A stretch of 64,000 nt of DNA from Cryobacterium fucosi. Its GTDB lineage: Bacteria; Actinomycetota; Actinomycetes; Actinomycetales; Microbacteriaceae. This document shows positions 53,959 to 62,347 of this stretch, piece after piece. Position numbers and translations under genes: made by a program. The stretch lies in contig NZ_SOHH01000095.1 of NCBI RefSeq assembly GCF_004403515.1, positions 37,400 through 101,399 on the forward strand, read 5' to 3'. Position 1 is the first letter of the stretch. Each line of letters opens with the position of its first letter. The notes beneath the pieces are model-generated. The model ran no database searches. It was not told where the DNA came from and was given only the letters and a program-made list of their open reading frames with translations.

Positions 53959-54241
53959 CCGCGCACGCTCGCCCTCCCCGCTCGCCGCTCTGCGCCACGG
54001 CCGCGCCGGATACGGCAGCCCGCGCCCCCGGGCGCGGTATCGGCCTGCGGATTCGGGCGCGGCCAGGCGGTCTCCGACCCGGGCGACGGATGCCGCCCGC
54101 CGGCTGAGAGGCACCCCTCCGCCGTCCCTCCACCACCCCTCAGCCCCCCTCCACCGTTCCTCCACATTCTGGGTTTGATCAGGTTATCCACGGCGTGTTT
54201 GTGGGGGTTGTCTCGGGTGCGGGAATGTCGGTGGGTGCCCG

Positions 54242-54247
54242 TAGTGT
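54242..54247 (+). promoter_or_regulatory. -10-like box before DUF222-HNH relic
   Basis: TAGTGT lies seven bases before the ATG at 54255 and no ribosome site is seen, so a leaderless transcript is likely. Confidence 0.35.
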
Positions 54248-54254
54248 GACCGGT

Positions 54255-55546
54255 ATGACAGCATCGTTCATCGCCCGGCAGGAGGGCCTCGGCTCCCGGT
54301 TCGAGGCGATCGCTGCTGCCGAGCGGGAGATCGCGGCCGCCTTCGCCCGGCGGGCGACCCTGGTGGATGAGGCCCGCCGCTACAGCGAAGCCACCGCGGC
54401 CAGCCGGGCCGTGCCGGGCGGCCGGTGGCCGGCGGGCGTGGTCGCGGAGCGGGAGTTCGTCAGCGAACTCGCCGTGACTCTGCGGTTCCCGCAGCGCACC
54501 GCGGAGAACCTGATTGAGGCCAGCCGGGCCCTGGCCGAGGACCTGCCCGCGACCCGGGCGGCCCTGCAGACCGGGCAGATCAGTTACCGGCACGCGCAGG
54601 TGCTGATCGGGCAAGCCCTGACGGTGCCCGCGGCGGCCAAGGCCGGGTTCGAGGCTGCGCTGTTGCGGTCGGCCGGGCACCTGACCGTGGCCAAGCTGAA
54701 GTACAAGGCCCGGGTGCTCCGCGAACGACTCCACCCCGAGACGATCCTCGCCCGGCACACCGTGTCCGTTGCCGACCGGAAGGTCGGGATCGAGGCCGAA
54801 GCCGATGGGATGGCGTCGATCTGGCTCTATGACACGGCCGAGAAGGTCAACGCCGCGCACCTCCGGGTGAGCGTCGCGGCGCAGAGCCTGCAAGGCGCGA
54901 CCGAGTCCCGCACCCTGTCCCAGCTCCGGGCGGATGTGTTCGCCGATCTGCTCCTGGACGGGGTCACCCCGGCCGGTGTGGGCGCCGGGATCCGGGCTAC
55001 GGTGAACGTGACCGTCCCGGTGCTCACCCTGCTGGGCCAGTCAGAGGAACCCGGTCACCTCGAAGGGTACGGGCCGATCGACCCCGACACGGCGAGGCGA
55101 CTGGCCGGGGGTGCGGCCGGGTTCACCCGGCTGCTCACCCATCCCGAGACCGGGGTGGTGCTCTCGGTCGGCCGGGACCACTCCCGAAACCCCTCAAGAA
55201 GTGGCTCCGGCTGCGAGATGAGACCTGCCGATTCCCCGGCTGCAACAACCCGGCAGCGCACTGCGACCTCGACCATTCCCTCGACTGGCAATTCGACGGC
55301 CTCTCCGCCCACGACAACCTCGCAAATCTCTGCAAAGGCTGCCACGGCCTCAAAAGCGAGACCGGGTGGACGGTGACACACCTGGACAACGGGTTCCTGC
55401 ACTGGACATCACCGACCGGGCACACCTTCACCACCGAACCCGCGACCATCATCCACACCACCCCACCGCCCGCCAGCACAACCACGCCACCGGACCCGGA
55501 ACCCGCACCGCACGACGAGCCCAACTCAGAGCCCGCCCTGTTCTGA
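54255..55546 (+). pseudogene. DUF222-HNH endonuclease (13E12 family), frameshifted
   Basis: The first frame (from ATG 54255) encodes a DUF222/13E12 domain up to LSVGRD at about 55178. From about 55184 the matching HNH nuclease domain continues in the -1 frame to a TGA at 55544-55546. That part contains ETCRFPGCNN, HCDLDHSLDW and LANLCKGCHG, the HNH and zinc-cysteine motifs, all intact. The first frame runs on out of phase to 55376. A net loss of one base (modulo 3) therefore separates the two domains, and the protein is probably inactive unless ribosomes shift frame. Such proteins are abundant in Actinobacteria and may be mobile, but their role is unclear. Confidence 0.85.
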
Positions 55547-55579
55547 CCGGCACGGCCGGCACGACCAGCCCCGGCGAGG

Positions 55580-55753
55580 CCGGTGGTCGAGCTCGTCGAG
55601 ACCCTGCCGCGCAACCCGATCTACCAGGAATCTGGCTCGCCGATTCGCTAAATCACAATGGCGCGAAGCGGCCCAACAGGTCGATAGGCTCGGTCACCGC
55701 ATGGTCGCGAGCAACGTCGACCCGGGCCGCCGGTGGTCGAGCTGGTCGAGACC
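55580..55753. repeat. GGTGGTCGAG-family units, cluster 7
   Basis: There are two full units at the ends and a partner-like segment, GATAGGCTCGGTCACCG, at about 55682-55699. The cluster lies downstream of the DUF222-HNH relic. Confidence 0.7.
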
Positions 55754-55937
55754 CGGGGCGAAAATTTCGAGGACCGGGGCCGCTACCGTGATCGCAGTCC
55801 GCTAAGGCGGTCGCGGGCGCTGCTTGCGGAAACCGGCGCGGCCTGGGTGCGCGGGTGGTGCGCCGGTGGTGCGCCGGTGGTGCGCCGGTGGGTGAGGCGG
55901 AGTGCGGCGGCCGGGTTCGTCAGTGGGGACCGTGCCG

Positions 55938-56011
55938 AATTCAGGTGCAGAGCCCGGAACAGTGCGACGGATGCCGCCCGGGCACTGAATCTGGGGCTGT
56001 ACTCCTGAATT
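55938..56011. repeat. Diverged 74-bp AATTCAGGAG element
   Basis: It begins AATTCAGGTG and ends CTCCTGAATT, with one mismatch between the arms. The interior differs from the copies near 43.3 kb but keeps a CGGATGCCGCCCGGG stretch. It is probably an older or distinct member of the family. Confidence 0.6.
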
Positions 56012-56174
56012 CGGAACGCCCTCGACCGCCGGTCTGTCTGACAGCCTCGATCACCGGAGCCAACCGAGTCCCCGAACCGGAGCGGAACATCCGCACCGGC
56101 CCCCAGAATGAGGCACGCAGCCCAGTGAAACAGGGGCTCGTGAGCATCCGCACATTTTCTTCCTAAGAATCCCC

Positions 56175-56201
56175 TTACTTTGCTGACGCGGTGGTCGATA
56201 G
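56175..56201 (+). promoter_or_regulatory. Sigma-28-like promoter of the flgB-fliK operon
   Basis: TTAC (56175-56178), 15 bases, then GTCGATAG (56194-56201). It differs from the fliC and flgN promoters at one or two positions in each box and keeps the same spacing. It ends 75 bp before flgB. It could be weaker or recognised by another sigma factor. Confidence 0.55.
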
Positions 56202-56275
56202 CTAGAACCGAGCAGGGATGGCTCAACCTCAGGCCACGGATCGGCCGTCTTCATTTGACGACGAATCGGGAAACC

Positions 56276-56617
56276 GTGCTTGAATCCGTGACCGCCACCG
56301 CGCTCTCCAGCGCCCTGGACGGACTCGCCCTGCGCCAGCGCACCATCGCGAACAACATCGCCAACGTCAACACCCCCAATTACCACGCCAAGCGCGTCGC
56401 GTTCGAGGCGGCCTTGGCCAGGTCGGTCGAAGCGGGGGACGGTCGCACGAGCGCGACGACGGCGAGCTCGCTCGAGCCCACCCGCCTCGACGGCAACAAC
56501 GTCAACCTTGACACCGAGACCCTCTCCAACACCGAGACGGTGCTGCGCTACCAGTTCGCGGCCCAGGCCGTCAACAGCCCGTTCACCGCCATCCGCTCCG
56601 CGATGCGGACCAGTTGA
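56276..56617 (+). CDS. flgB: Flagellar proximal rod protein
   Basis: This 113-residue rod component has the signature NNIANVNTPNYHAKRV. The GTG start at 56276 follows GGGAAA and gives a family-like N-terminus. It is the first gene of the basal-body operon. Confidence 0.92.
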   Translation: MLESVTATALSSALDGLALRQRTIANNIANVNTPNYHAKRVAFEAALARSVEAGDGRTSATTASSLEPTRLDGNNVNLDTETLSNTETVLRYQFAAQAVNSPFTAIRSAMRTS

Positions 56618-56630
56618 TGGGTGCGCACGC

Positions 56631-57023
56631 ATGAGCATCGACGCGATCGGCATCGCCGGCACCGGCCTCACCCTGCACCGCAAGTGGCTCGACGCGGTCG
56701 CCGACAACATCGCCAACGTCAACACGGTCACGCCCACCAACGGCAAGGCATTCCAGGCCCGCTACATCGTGGCCCAGGAGGGCCAGGGCGTCACCGGCGC
56801 CTACGTCTCCGGAACGGCGCTCGGCTCAGAGACCGGCATCCTCACCTACGACCCCGGCAACCCGCTCGCGGATGCCACCGGTTACGTCCGTCGCCCCGAC
56901 ATCGACCTCGGCGAGCAGATGGGTCAGCTGATCATGGCCCAGCGCGGTTACCAGGCCAACGCCGCCGTCGTCGACCGCGCCAAGACCAGCTACGAGGCAG
57001 CACTTCAGATCGGACGTGGCTGA
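56631..57023 (+). CDS. flgC: Flagellar proximal rod protein
   Basis: This 130-residue rod protein has NIANVNTVTPTNGKAFQA near residue 25 and the C-terminal MAQRGYQANAAVVDRAK helix. It lies 13 bp after flgB. The stop overlaps fliE (TGATG). Confidence 0.94.
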   Translation: MSIDAIGIAGTGLTLHRKWLDAVADNIANVNTVTPTNGKAFQARYIVAQEGQGVTGAYVSGTALGSETGILTYDPGNPLADATGYVRRPDIDLGEQMGQLIMAQRGYQANAAVVDRAKTSYEAALQIGRG

Positions 57024-57337
57024 TGGCCATCGGCATGATTCCCGCTGTTCAGTCCGTGGTCGGCACCGGTTACCTGCCCGGCATCCAGAACATCAAGAAC
57101 ACCCAGGCCACCGACGGCGCGGGCTTCGGCTCCGCCCTCGCCGGCGCCGTCGACAACCTGCAGGCCCTGCAGTCCACCTCCAACACCCTCGCGGTGCAGG
57201 CGGTCACCGGAAACCTGAGTGACATCCACTCCGCCACGATCGCATCGACCAGGGCGCAGGTCACCCTCGAACTGGTCGCCGCCGTGCGCAACAAGGGCGT
57301 CGACGCGTTCAACGAGATCATGAGGATGCAGGCCTGA
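57023..57337 (+). CDS. fliE: Flagellar hook-basal body complex protein
   Basis: This 104-residue protein links the MS ring to the rod. The C-terminal block QVTLELVAAVRNKGVDAFNEIMRMQ is typical. It is coupled on both sides by TGATG overlaps. Confidence 0.93.
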   Translation: MAIGMIPAVQSVVGTGYLPGIQNIKNTQATDGAGFGSALAGAVDNLQALQSTSNTLAVQAVTGNLSDIHSATIASTRAQVTLELVAAVRNKGVDAFNEIMRMQA

Positions 57338-58977
57338 TGCCCCGCCCCATTACGTCGGCCTTCCAGAACATCAGCCGCAGCATCCGCGAATTCACCGTCG
57401 CCCAGCGCACGGTCGCCATCATCGGTGTCGCCGTGCTCGCGCTCGGCATCGCCGCCCTCACCATGTGGGCCACCAAGCCGGCCTACACGCCGTTGTTCTC
57501 CGGCCTCAGCGGCTCCGACGCGAACACCATCGTCGACCAGCTGCGCACCGACAACGTTCCCTACGAACTCAGCGACGGCGGCGCCACGATCATGGTGCCG
57601 CAGGAGAACGTCTACGACGAACGCCTCAAGAGCGCCGCGGCCGGCCTGCCCTCCTCGAGCACCGGCGGCTACTCGCTGCTCGACAAGATGGGCGTCACCG
57701 CCTCCGAGTTCCAGCAGTCGATCACCTACAAACGGGCGCTCGAAGGCGAACTGGCCAACACGGTCCAGGCCATGAAGGGCGTCAAAACCGCCTCCGTGCG
57801 TCTCGCGATCCCCAAGGACACCGTGTTCGCGTCCGAGAAGACCGACCCCACCGCATCCGTCTTCGTGGAAACGCAGACCGGCGTCACCCTTAATTCCGAC
57901 CAGGTTCAGGCCATCGTGCACCTGACCAGCGCCTCGATCGACGGAATGAAGCCCACCGACGTCGCCGTCATCGACGCCAAGGGTGTCGTGCTCTCCGCCG
58001 TCGGCGTCGGCGCCACCGGCTCCGCCGACCAGCAGGCCGGCGACTACGAGCAGCGCGTGCGCGGTGCCGTGCAGGCCATGCTCGACAAGGTCGTCGGACC
58101 GGGCAACGCCACAGTCGTCGTCGCCGCCGACATGAGCACCCAGTCGGCGCAGCGCGTCGAAGAGTCCTTCACCACCCCCACGGATGCGCCCGCGCTCAAC
58201 GAGGCCGTCAAGACCGAGACCTACACGGGCAGCGGTGCCGGCGGCGCGGCGGCCGGCGTTCTCGGCCCGGACAACATCGCCGTGCCGTCCGGTACAGGCA
58301 CCGACGGGTCGTTCACCTCCGCCGACACCACCAAGAACAACGCCGTCAACAAGGTCACCGAGACCCGCACCATCCCGGCCGGCCAGATCAACCGTCAGAC
58401 CGTCTCCGTCGCGGTGAACGCCGACGCCGTCGGCAATCTCAACGTCGCCGACGTCACCTCCCTGGTCTCCTCCGCCGCCGGAATCGACGCCAAGCGCGGC
58501 GACGCCGTCACCGTCGAGGTCGTCAGCTTCAACGCCTCCGGCGCCACGGATGCCGCCACCGCCCTCAAAGCGGCCGACGCCTCGGCAGCGGCCGACCGTT
58601 TCTCGGAGATCCTGCGCATCGGCATCATCACCGCCGGCATCGTCATCACCTTCGTGCTCGGCCTCATCCTCTACGCCCGTCGCTCGCGCCGGCAGAGCCG
58701 GGAAGCGATCGAGATCGACGAGCTGGTCGAGGCCCGCCCGGTGCTCGCCGCGGCGAACGTCCCGTTCGGAATCACCGCCCAGAACAGCCCGATCATGATC
58801 GACCCGACACCCACGGTCGCCTACGGCGTGAGCGGCATGAGCGGCGTCGGCGGTGGCACGGCCGCCTCCGGCGAAGCCGACCGGATGCGGGTCGAGATCG
58901 ACTCTCTCGCCCAGCGCGACCCGGCACGCACCGCCGAGTTCCTCCGCGGCCTGATGGATGACCGGCAGCCCGCATGA
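57337..58977 (+). CDS. fliF: Flagellar MS-ring protein
   Basis: This 546-residue protein has two membrane helices (about residues 26-45 and 428-448) flanking a large periplasmic region with YPLFSGL-type and SVRLAIPKDTVF blocks. The C-terminus, which binds FliG, is cytoplasmic. The stop overlaps fliG (ATGA). Confidence 0.96.
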   Translation: MPRPITSAFQNISRSIREFTVAQRTVAIIGVAVLALGIAALTMWATKPAYTPLFSGLSGSDANTIVDQLRTDNVPYELSDGGATIMVPQENVYDERLKSAAAGLPSSSTGGYSLLDKMGVTASEFQQSITYKRALEGELANTVQAMKGVKTASVRLAIPKDTVFASEKTDPTASVFVETQTGVTLNSDQVQAIVHLTSASIDGMKPTDVAVIDAKGVVLSAVGVGATGSADQQAGDYEQRVRGAVQAMLDKVVGPGNATVVVAADMSTQSAQRVEESFTTPTDAPALNEAVKTETYTGSGAGGAAAGVLGPDNIAVPSGTGTDGSFTSADTTKNNAVNKVTETRTIPAGQINRQTVSVAVNADAVGNLNVADVTSLVSSAAGIDAKRGDAVTVEVVSFNASGATDAATALKAADASAAADRFSEILRIGIITAGIVITFVLGLILYARRSRRQSREAIEIDELVEARPVLAAANVPFGITAQNSPIMIDPTPTVAYGVSGMSGVGGGTAASGEADRMRVEIDSLAQRDPARTAEFLRGLMDDRQPA

Positions 58978-59993
58978 TCGAGGTGAAGGTTCCCCTCACG
59001 GGAACGCAGAAGGTCGCCGTCGTTCTGATGAACATGGACCGCCAGCGCGCCGCCGAGGTGATGAAGCAGTTCACCGAGACGGAGGCCGCCGACATCGCCG
59101 CCGAGATCGTGCAGCTGCGCCGCGTCGAGCCCGACGTCACCGAGACGACGGTGCTCGAGTTCCACGACATCACCATGAAAGGCTCCCGCAACCCGCGCGG
59201 CGGCCACGCGTTCGCGGTCGGCCTGCTCGAGGCCTCCTTCGGCGCCGAGAAGGCCGCCGGCGTGATGAGCAAGGTGGCCTCGTCGATGGCCGGCAAGGCC
59301 TTCGAGTTCCTCGACACGGCCGAGCCGCTCCAGGTGCTCACCCTTCTCGACGGCGAACTGCCGCAGACCATCGCCCTCGTGCTCGCACACCTGCGCCCGG
59401 AGCACGCCTCTGCGGTGCTCGCCGGCCTCGACGGCTCCCTGCCCGTCGAGGTCGCCCAGTGCATCGCCACGATGGGCACGGCCACTCCCGAGGCGATCAA
59501 GGTGGTCACCGACACGCTCAAGGGCCGGGTCGGCGCCATCTCCTCGTCGCGGGACACCAACGAGGTCGTCGGCGGCATCCAGCCGCTCGTCGATATCATC
59601 AACCGCGCCGACGTCGCCACAGAGCGCGCGCTGCTCGAGGCCCTTGACGCGAGCGACCCGATCCTGGCCGAAGAGGTCCGGTCCCGGATGCTGACCTTCG
59701 CCGACATCGTCAAGCTCGAGAACCGCGACGTGCAGCAGGTTCTCCGCGGCATCGACGCGGCCGTTCTCGCCGTCGCGATGAAGGGCTCCACCGAGGGCGT
59801 CATCGAGACCATCCGCACCAACCTGTCCGAACGCAACCGCGAGATCCTCGACGACGAGGTCAAGGCCATGGCGCCCGTGCGGGTGTCGCAGGTCGAGGAG
59901 GCCCGCGCCGCGATCGTGCGTGCCATCCGTGACCTCGCCGCGCAGGGCAGCATCACCGTGCAACGAGCGGACGAGGATGACTATGTCGTCTGA
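58974..59993 (+). CDS. fliG: Flagellar motor switch protein
   Basis: This 339-residue rotor protein transmits torque and switching. GTQKVAVVLMNMDRQRAAEVM, the middle HPQTIALVL-like segment (LPQTIALVLAHLRPEHA) and the C-terminal charged helix region are recognisable. No chemotaxis genes lie in the window. Confidence 0.95.
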   Translation: MIEVKVPLTGTQKVAVVLMNMDRQRAAEVMKQFTETEAADIAAEIVQLRRVEPDVTETTVLEFHDITMKGSRNPRGGHAFAVGLLEASFGAEKAAGVMSKVASSMAGKAFEFLDTAEPLQVLTLLDGELPQTIALVLAHLRPEHASAVLAGLDGSLPVEVAQCIATMGTATPEAIKVVTDTLKGRVGAISSSRDTNEVVGGIQPLVDIINRADVATERALLEALDASDPILAEEVRSRMLTFADIVKLENRDVQQVLRGIDAAVLAVAMKGSTEGVIETIRTNLSERNREILDDEVKAMAPVRVSQVEEARAAIVRAIRDLAAQGSITVQRADEDDYVV

Positions 59994-60591
59994 CGCCGGA
60001 TTCTCCACCCTCTCGTTCCCCACCCTCCGGGACGTCAACCGCGACCTCGGCCACGAGCAGTCCCGTGCCCGCGGCCATGCCGCAGGCTATGCCGCAGGGC
60101 TCCGGGCCGCCGCGGACGAGATCGACGCCAGGGCCGCCCGGCTCGACGCCGAGCACGCCGCCGCCGTGCGCCACGGCCAGGCGCGCGTGGACCACGCCGT
60201 CGCCATGCTCGGGGCGGCCGCCGTGGCCCTCGACGAGCGCACCATCCCGGTGCTGCGCGACGCGGAGAACACCCTCGTCACGACGGCCCTCGACCTGGCC
60301 GAAGCCATCATCGGCCACGAACTCGACGACGCCGAGAAGTCGGCGCGGTTCGCCCTCGGCCGTGCCCTCAACCACACCACCGCCGTCCAGCCGCATTCGG
60401 TGCGGATGAACCCCGACGACCTGGCGGTGCTCGACGAGTCCACCCGGGCCCAGGCCGGCGTCGAGTTCGCCGCCGACCCCTCCCTCGCCCGCGGTGACGC
60501 GATCACCGAATTCCCCGACGGATTCCTCGACGCCCGAATCGGCACCGCCCTCGCCCGCGCGAAGGCCGTCCTCCAGGGCGGTGCCTCATGA
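59983..60591 (+). CDS. fliH: Flagellar assembly protein FliH
   Basis: This 202-residue protein regulates the export ATPase FliI. Alanine-rich heptads (about residues 35-85) are followed by the FliH/HrpE-like domain. The ATG at 59983 with GAGG six bases upstream is preferred over the ATG at 59977. It overlaps fliG by 11 bases and fliI by ATGA. Confidence 0.85.
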   Translation: MSSDAGFSTLSFPTLRDVNRDLGHEQSRARGHAAGYAAGLRAAADEIDARAARLDAEHAAAVRHGQARVDHAVAMLGAAAVALDERTIPVLRDAENTLVTTALDLAEAIIGHELDDAEKSARFALGRALNHTTAVQPHSVRMNPDDLAVLDESTRAQAGVEFAADPSLARGDAITEFPDGFLDARIGTALARAKAVLQGGAS

Positions 60592-61913
60592 CCCTCACCT
60601 GGCAGCCGCACGCCGCCAAGCTCGGCTCGGCACTGGCCGCCGCCCGGCCGCAGCGCGTCGGCGTCGTCTCCTCGATCGTCGGCCTCGGCCTCGAGGTGCG
60701 CGGCCTCAACTCCGCCATCGGCGACCTGATCACCATCGGCGAGCACGGCGAGGTCGACGCGGAGGTTATCGCAACGACCCGTGAGGGCATCCGCTGCATG
60801 CCGCTGGGCCGGATGACCGGCATCCGCGTCGGCGCCCCGGCCCGGTCGGACGGCGCTCCTGACTTCGTGCCGACCGGCACCGGCCTCTTCGGCCGCGTCA
60901 TCGACGGACTCGGCCGCCCCATCGACGGCAAGGGACCGCTCGTCGTCGCCAGCCGGGTCTCCCTCGACCACGACAGCCCCTCCGCCATGGCGCGCTCCCG
61001 CATCGTCACCCCGCTCCAGCTCGGCGTGCGCGTGCTCGACACCCTCACCACCGTGGGCAAGGGCCAGCGGATGGGCCTGTTCGCCGGCTCGGGCGTCGGC
61101 AAGTCGTCGCTGCTCTCCATGATCGCCCGCGGCACCGACGCCGAGGTCTCCGTCATCGCCCTGGTGGGGGAGCGTGGCCGCGAGGTGCGCGAGTTCCTCG
61201 AGGACGACCTCGGCCCGGAAGGCCTCGCTCGTTCGATCGTCGTGGTCTCCACCTCCGACGAACCGGCCATGATGCGCCTGCGTGCGGCCTTCGTCGCCAC
61301 CCGCATCGCCGAGTCGTTCCGCGACCAGGGCGCCGACGTCATGCTGATGATGGACTCGCTCACCCGCGTGGCCATGGCCCAGCGCGAGATCGGCCTGTCG
61401 GTCGGCGAACCGCCGGCCACCCGGGGCTACCCGCCCTCGACCTTCTCCCTCCTCGCCCGGCTGCTCGAGCGCGCCGGCACCGACGAGACCGGCTCGATCA
61501 CCGGCGTCTACACGGTGCTCGTCGACGGCGACGACCACAACGAGCCGATCGCGGATGCCGCCAGGTCGATCCTCGACGGGCACGTCGTGCTCGACCGCAA
61601 GCTCGCGGTGCTCGGCCATTTCCCCTCCGTCGACGCCCTCGCCTCCATCTCCCGGGTTGCGTCACGGGTCAACAGCCCGCACCAGAACGAGATCGCAGGC
61701 GTTCTCCGCAAGGTGCTCGCCGCCCGCCGCAACGCCCAGGACCTGCTCGACGTGGGCGCCTACCGCACCGGCACGAACCCGCTGGTCGACGCCGCCGTGG
61801 CCCACGAGGGCGCGATCAACGCGTTCCTCCAGCAGCGCATGAACGACCAGACCCCGGCGGCCTTCGCCTGGGACCAGCTGGCCACCCTCACCCGACAGCT
61901 CGGAGGCCTCTGA
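60588..61913 (+). CDS. fliI: Flagellum-specific export ATPase
   Basis: This 441-residue F1-beta-like ATPase powers the type III flagellar export apparatus. Walker A is AGSGVGKSS, Walker B is VMLMMDSLTRVAMAQREI and GERGREVREF is a conserved loop. It is coupled to fliH (ATGA) and fliJ (TGATG). Confidence 0.97.
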   Translation: MTLTWQPHAAKLGSALAAARPQRVGVVSSIVGLGLEVRGLNSAIGDLITIGEHGEVDAEVIATTREGIRCMPLGRMTGIRVGAPARSDGAPDFVPTGTGLFGRVIDGLGRPIDGKGPLVVASRVSLDHDSPSAMARSRIVTPLQLGVRVLDTLTTVGKGQRMGLFAGSGVGKSSLLSMIARGTDAEVSVIALVGERGREVREFLEDDLGPEGLARSIVVVSTSDEPAMMRLRAAFVATRIAESFRDQGADVMLMMDSLTRVAMAQREIGLSVGEPPATRGYPPSTFSLLARLLERAGTDETGSITGVYTVLVDGDDHNEPIADAARSILDGHVVLDRKLAVLGHFPSVDALASISRVASRVNSPHQNEIAGVLRKVLAARRNAQDLLDVGAYRTGTNPLVDAAVAHEGAINAFLQQRMNDQTPAAFAWDQLATLTRQLGGL

Positions 61914-62347
61914 TGGCTCGTACATTCGCACTCGCCGGACTGCTTCGACTGCGGCACCTTCAGCAGGACCAGGCCGCCGGCGATCTTGCCGCCGCGAACG
62001 CCATCGCCCGGGCGAACACCCTGCGCCGGGCGCAGGCCCGCGCCACCCTCGAGGTGCTGCCGAGCAGTGTCACCGGAGCCGAAACGCTCTACGCGGTCGC
62101 CGCGGCCCGCGCGTCGACCCGCAGCATGCTCGCCGAGATGGATGCCCTCGGCCGCAACCACCAGACGGCCGTCGGTGAGGCGCAGGCCGCCTACGACGCC
62201 ACCCGCGCGGAGTCGGTGACCCTCGAAAAACTCGAGGGCCGGCACGGCCAGACGGTCGCCGCCGAAGACCTGCACGCCGAGCAGACCATCCTCGACGAGA
62301 TCGCCTCCACCTCCTGGCACCGCAACGGCAACGGACCGCTCCGATGA
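61913..62347 (+). CDS. fliJ: Flagellar export protein FliJ
   Basis: This 144-residue alanine-rich coiled-coil protein sits directly after fliI. FliJ forms the stalk of the FliI ring. The sequence is weakly conserved, so the call rests mainly on size, helical character and position. Confidence 0.78.
   Translation: MARTFALAGLLRLRHLQQDQAAGDLAAANAIARANTLRRAQARATLEVLPSSVTGAETLYAVAAARASTRSMLAEMDALGRNHQTAVGEAQAAYDATRAESVTLEKLEGRHGQTVAAEDLHAEQTILDEIASTSWHRNGNGPLR

Larger units (their letters stand above)
53745..54254. other. Intergenic region with repeat cluster and GC-rich hairpin
   Basis: No gene is seen in 510 bp. It holds repeat cluster 6 (53761-53958), an 8-bp perfect hairpin CCGCGCCC/GGGCGCGG with a 2-base loop (54020-54037), a CCTCCACC-rich stretch (about 54113-54165), and the promoter of the DUF222 relic. 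Confidence 0.6.
55547..56275. other. Long intergenic region before flgB
   Basis: No convincing gene is seen in 729 bp. It holds two lone GGTGGTCGAG units (55580-55603, 55731-55753), three tandem GGTGGTGCGCC units (about 55855-55893), a diverged AATTCAGGAG element (55938-56011) and a sigma-28-like promoter (56175-56201). Confidence 0.6.
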
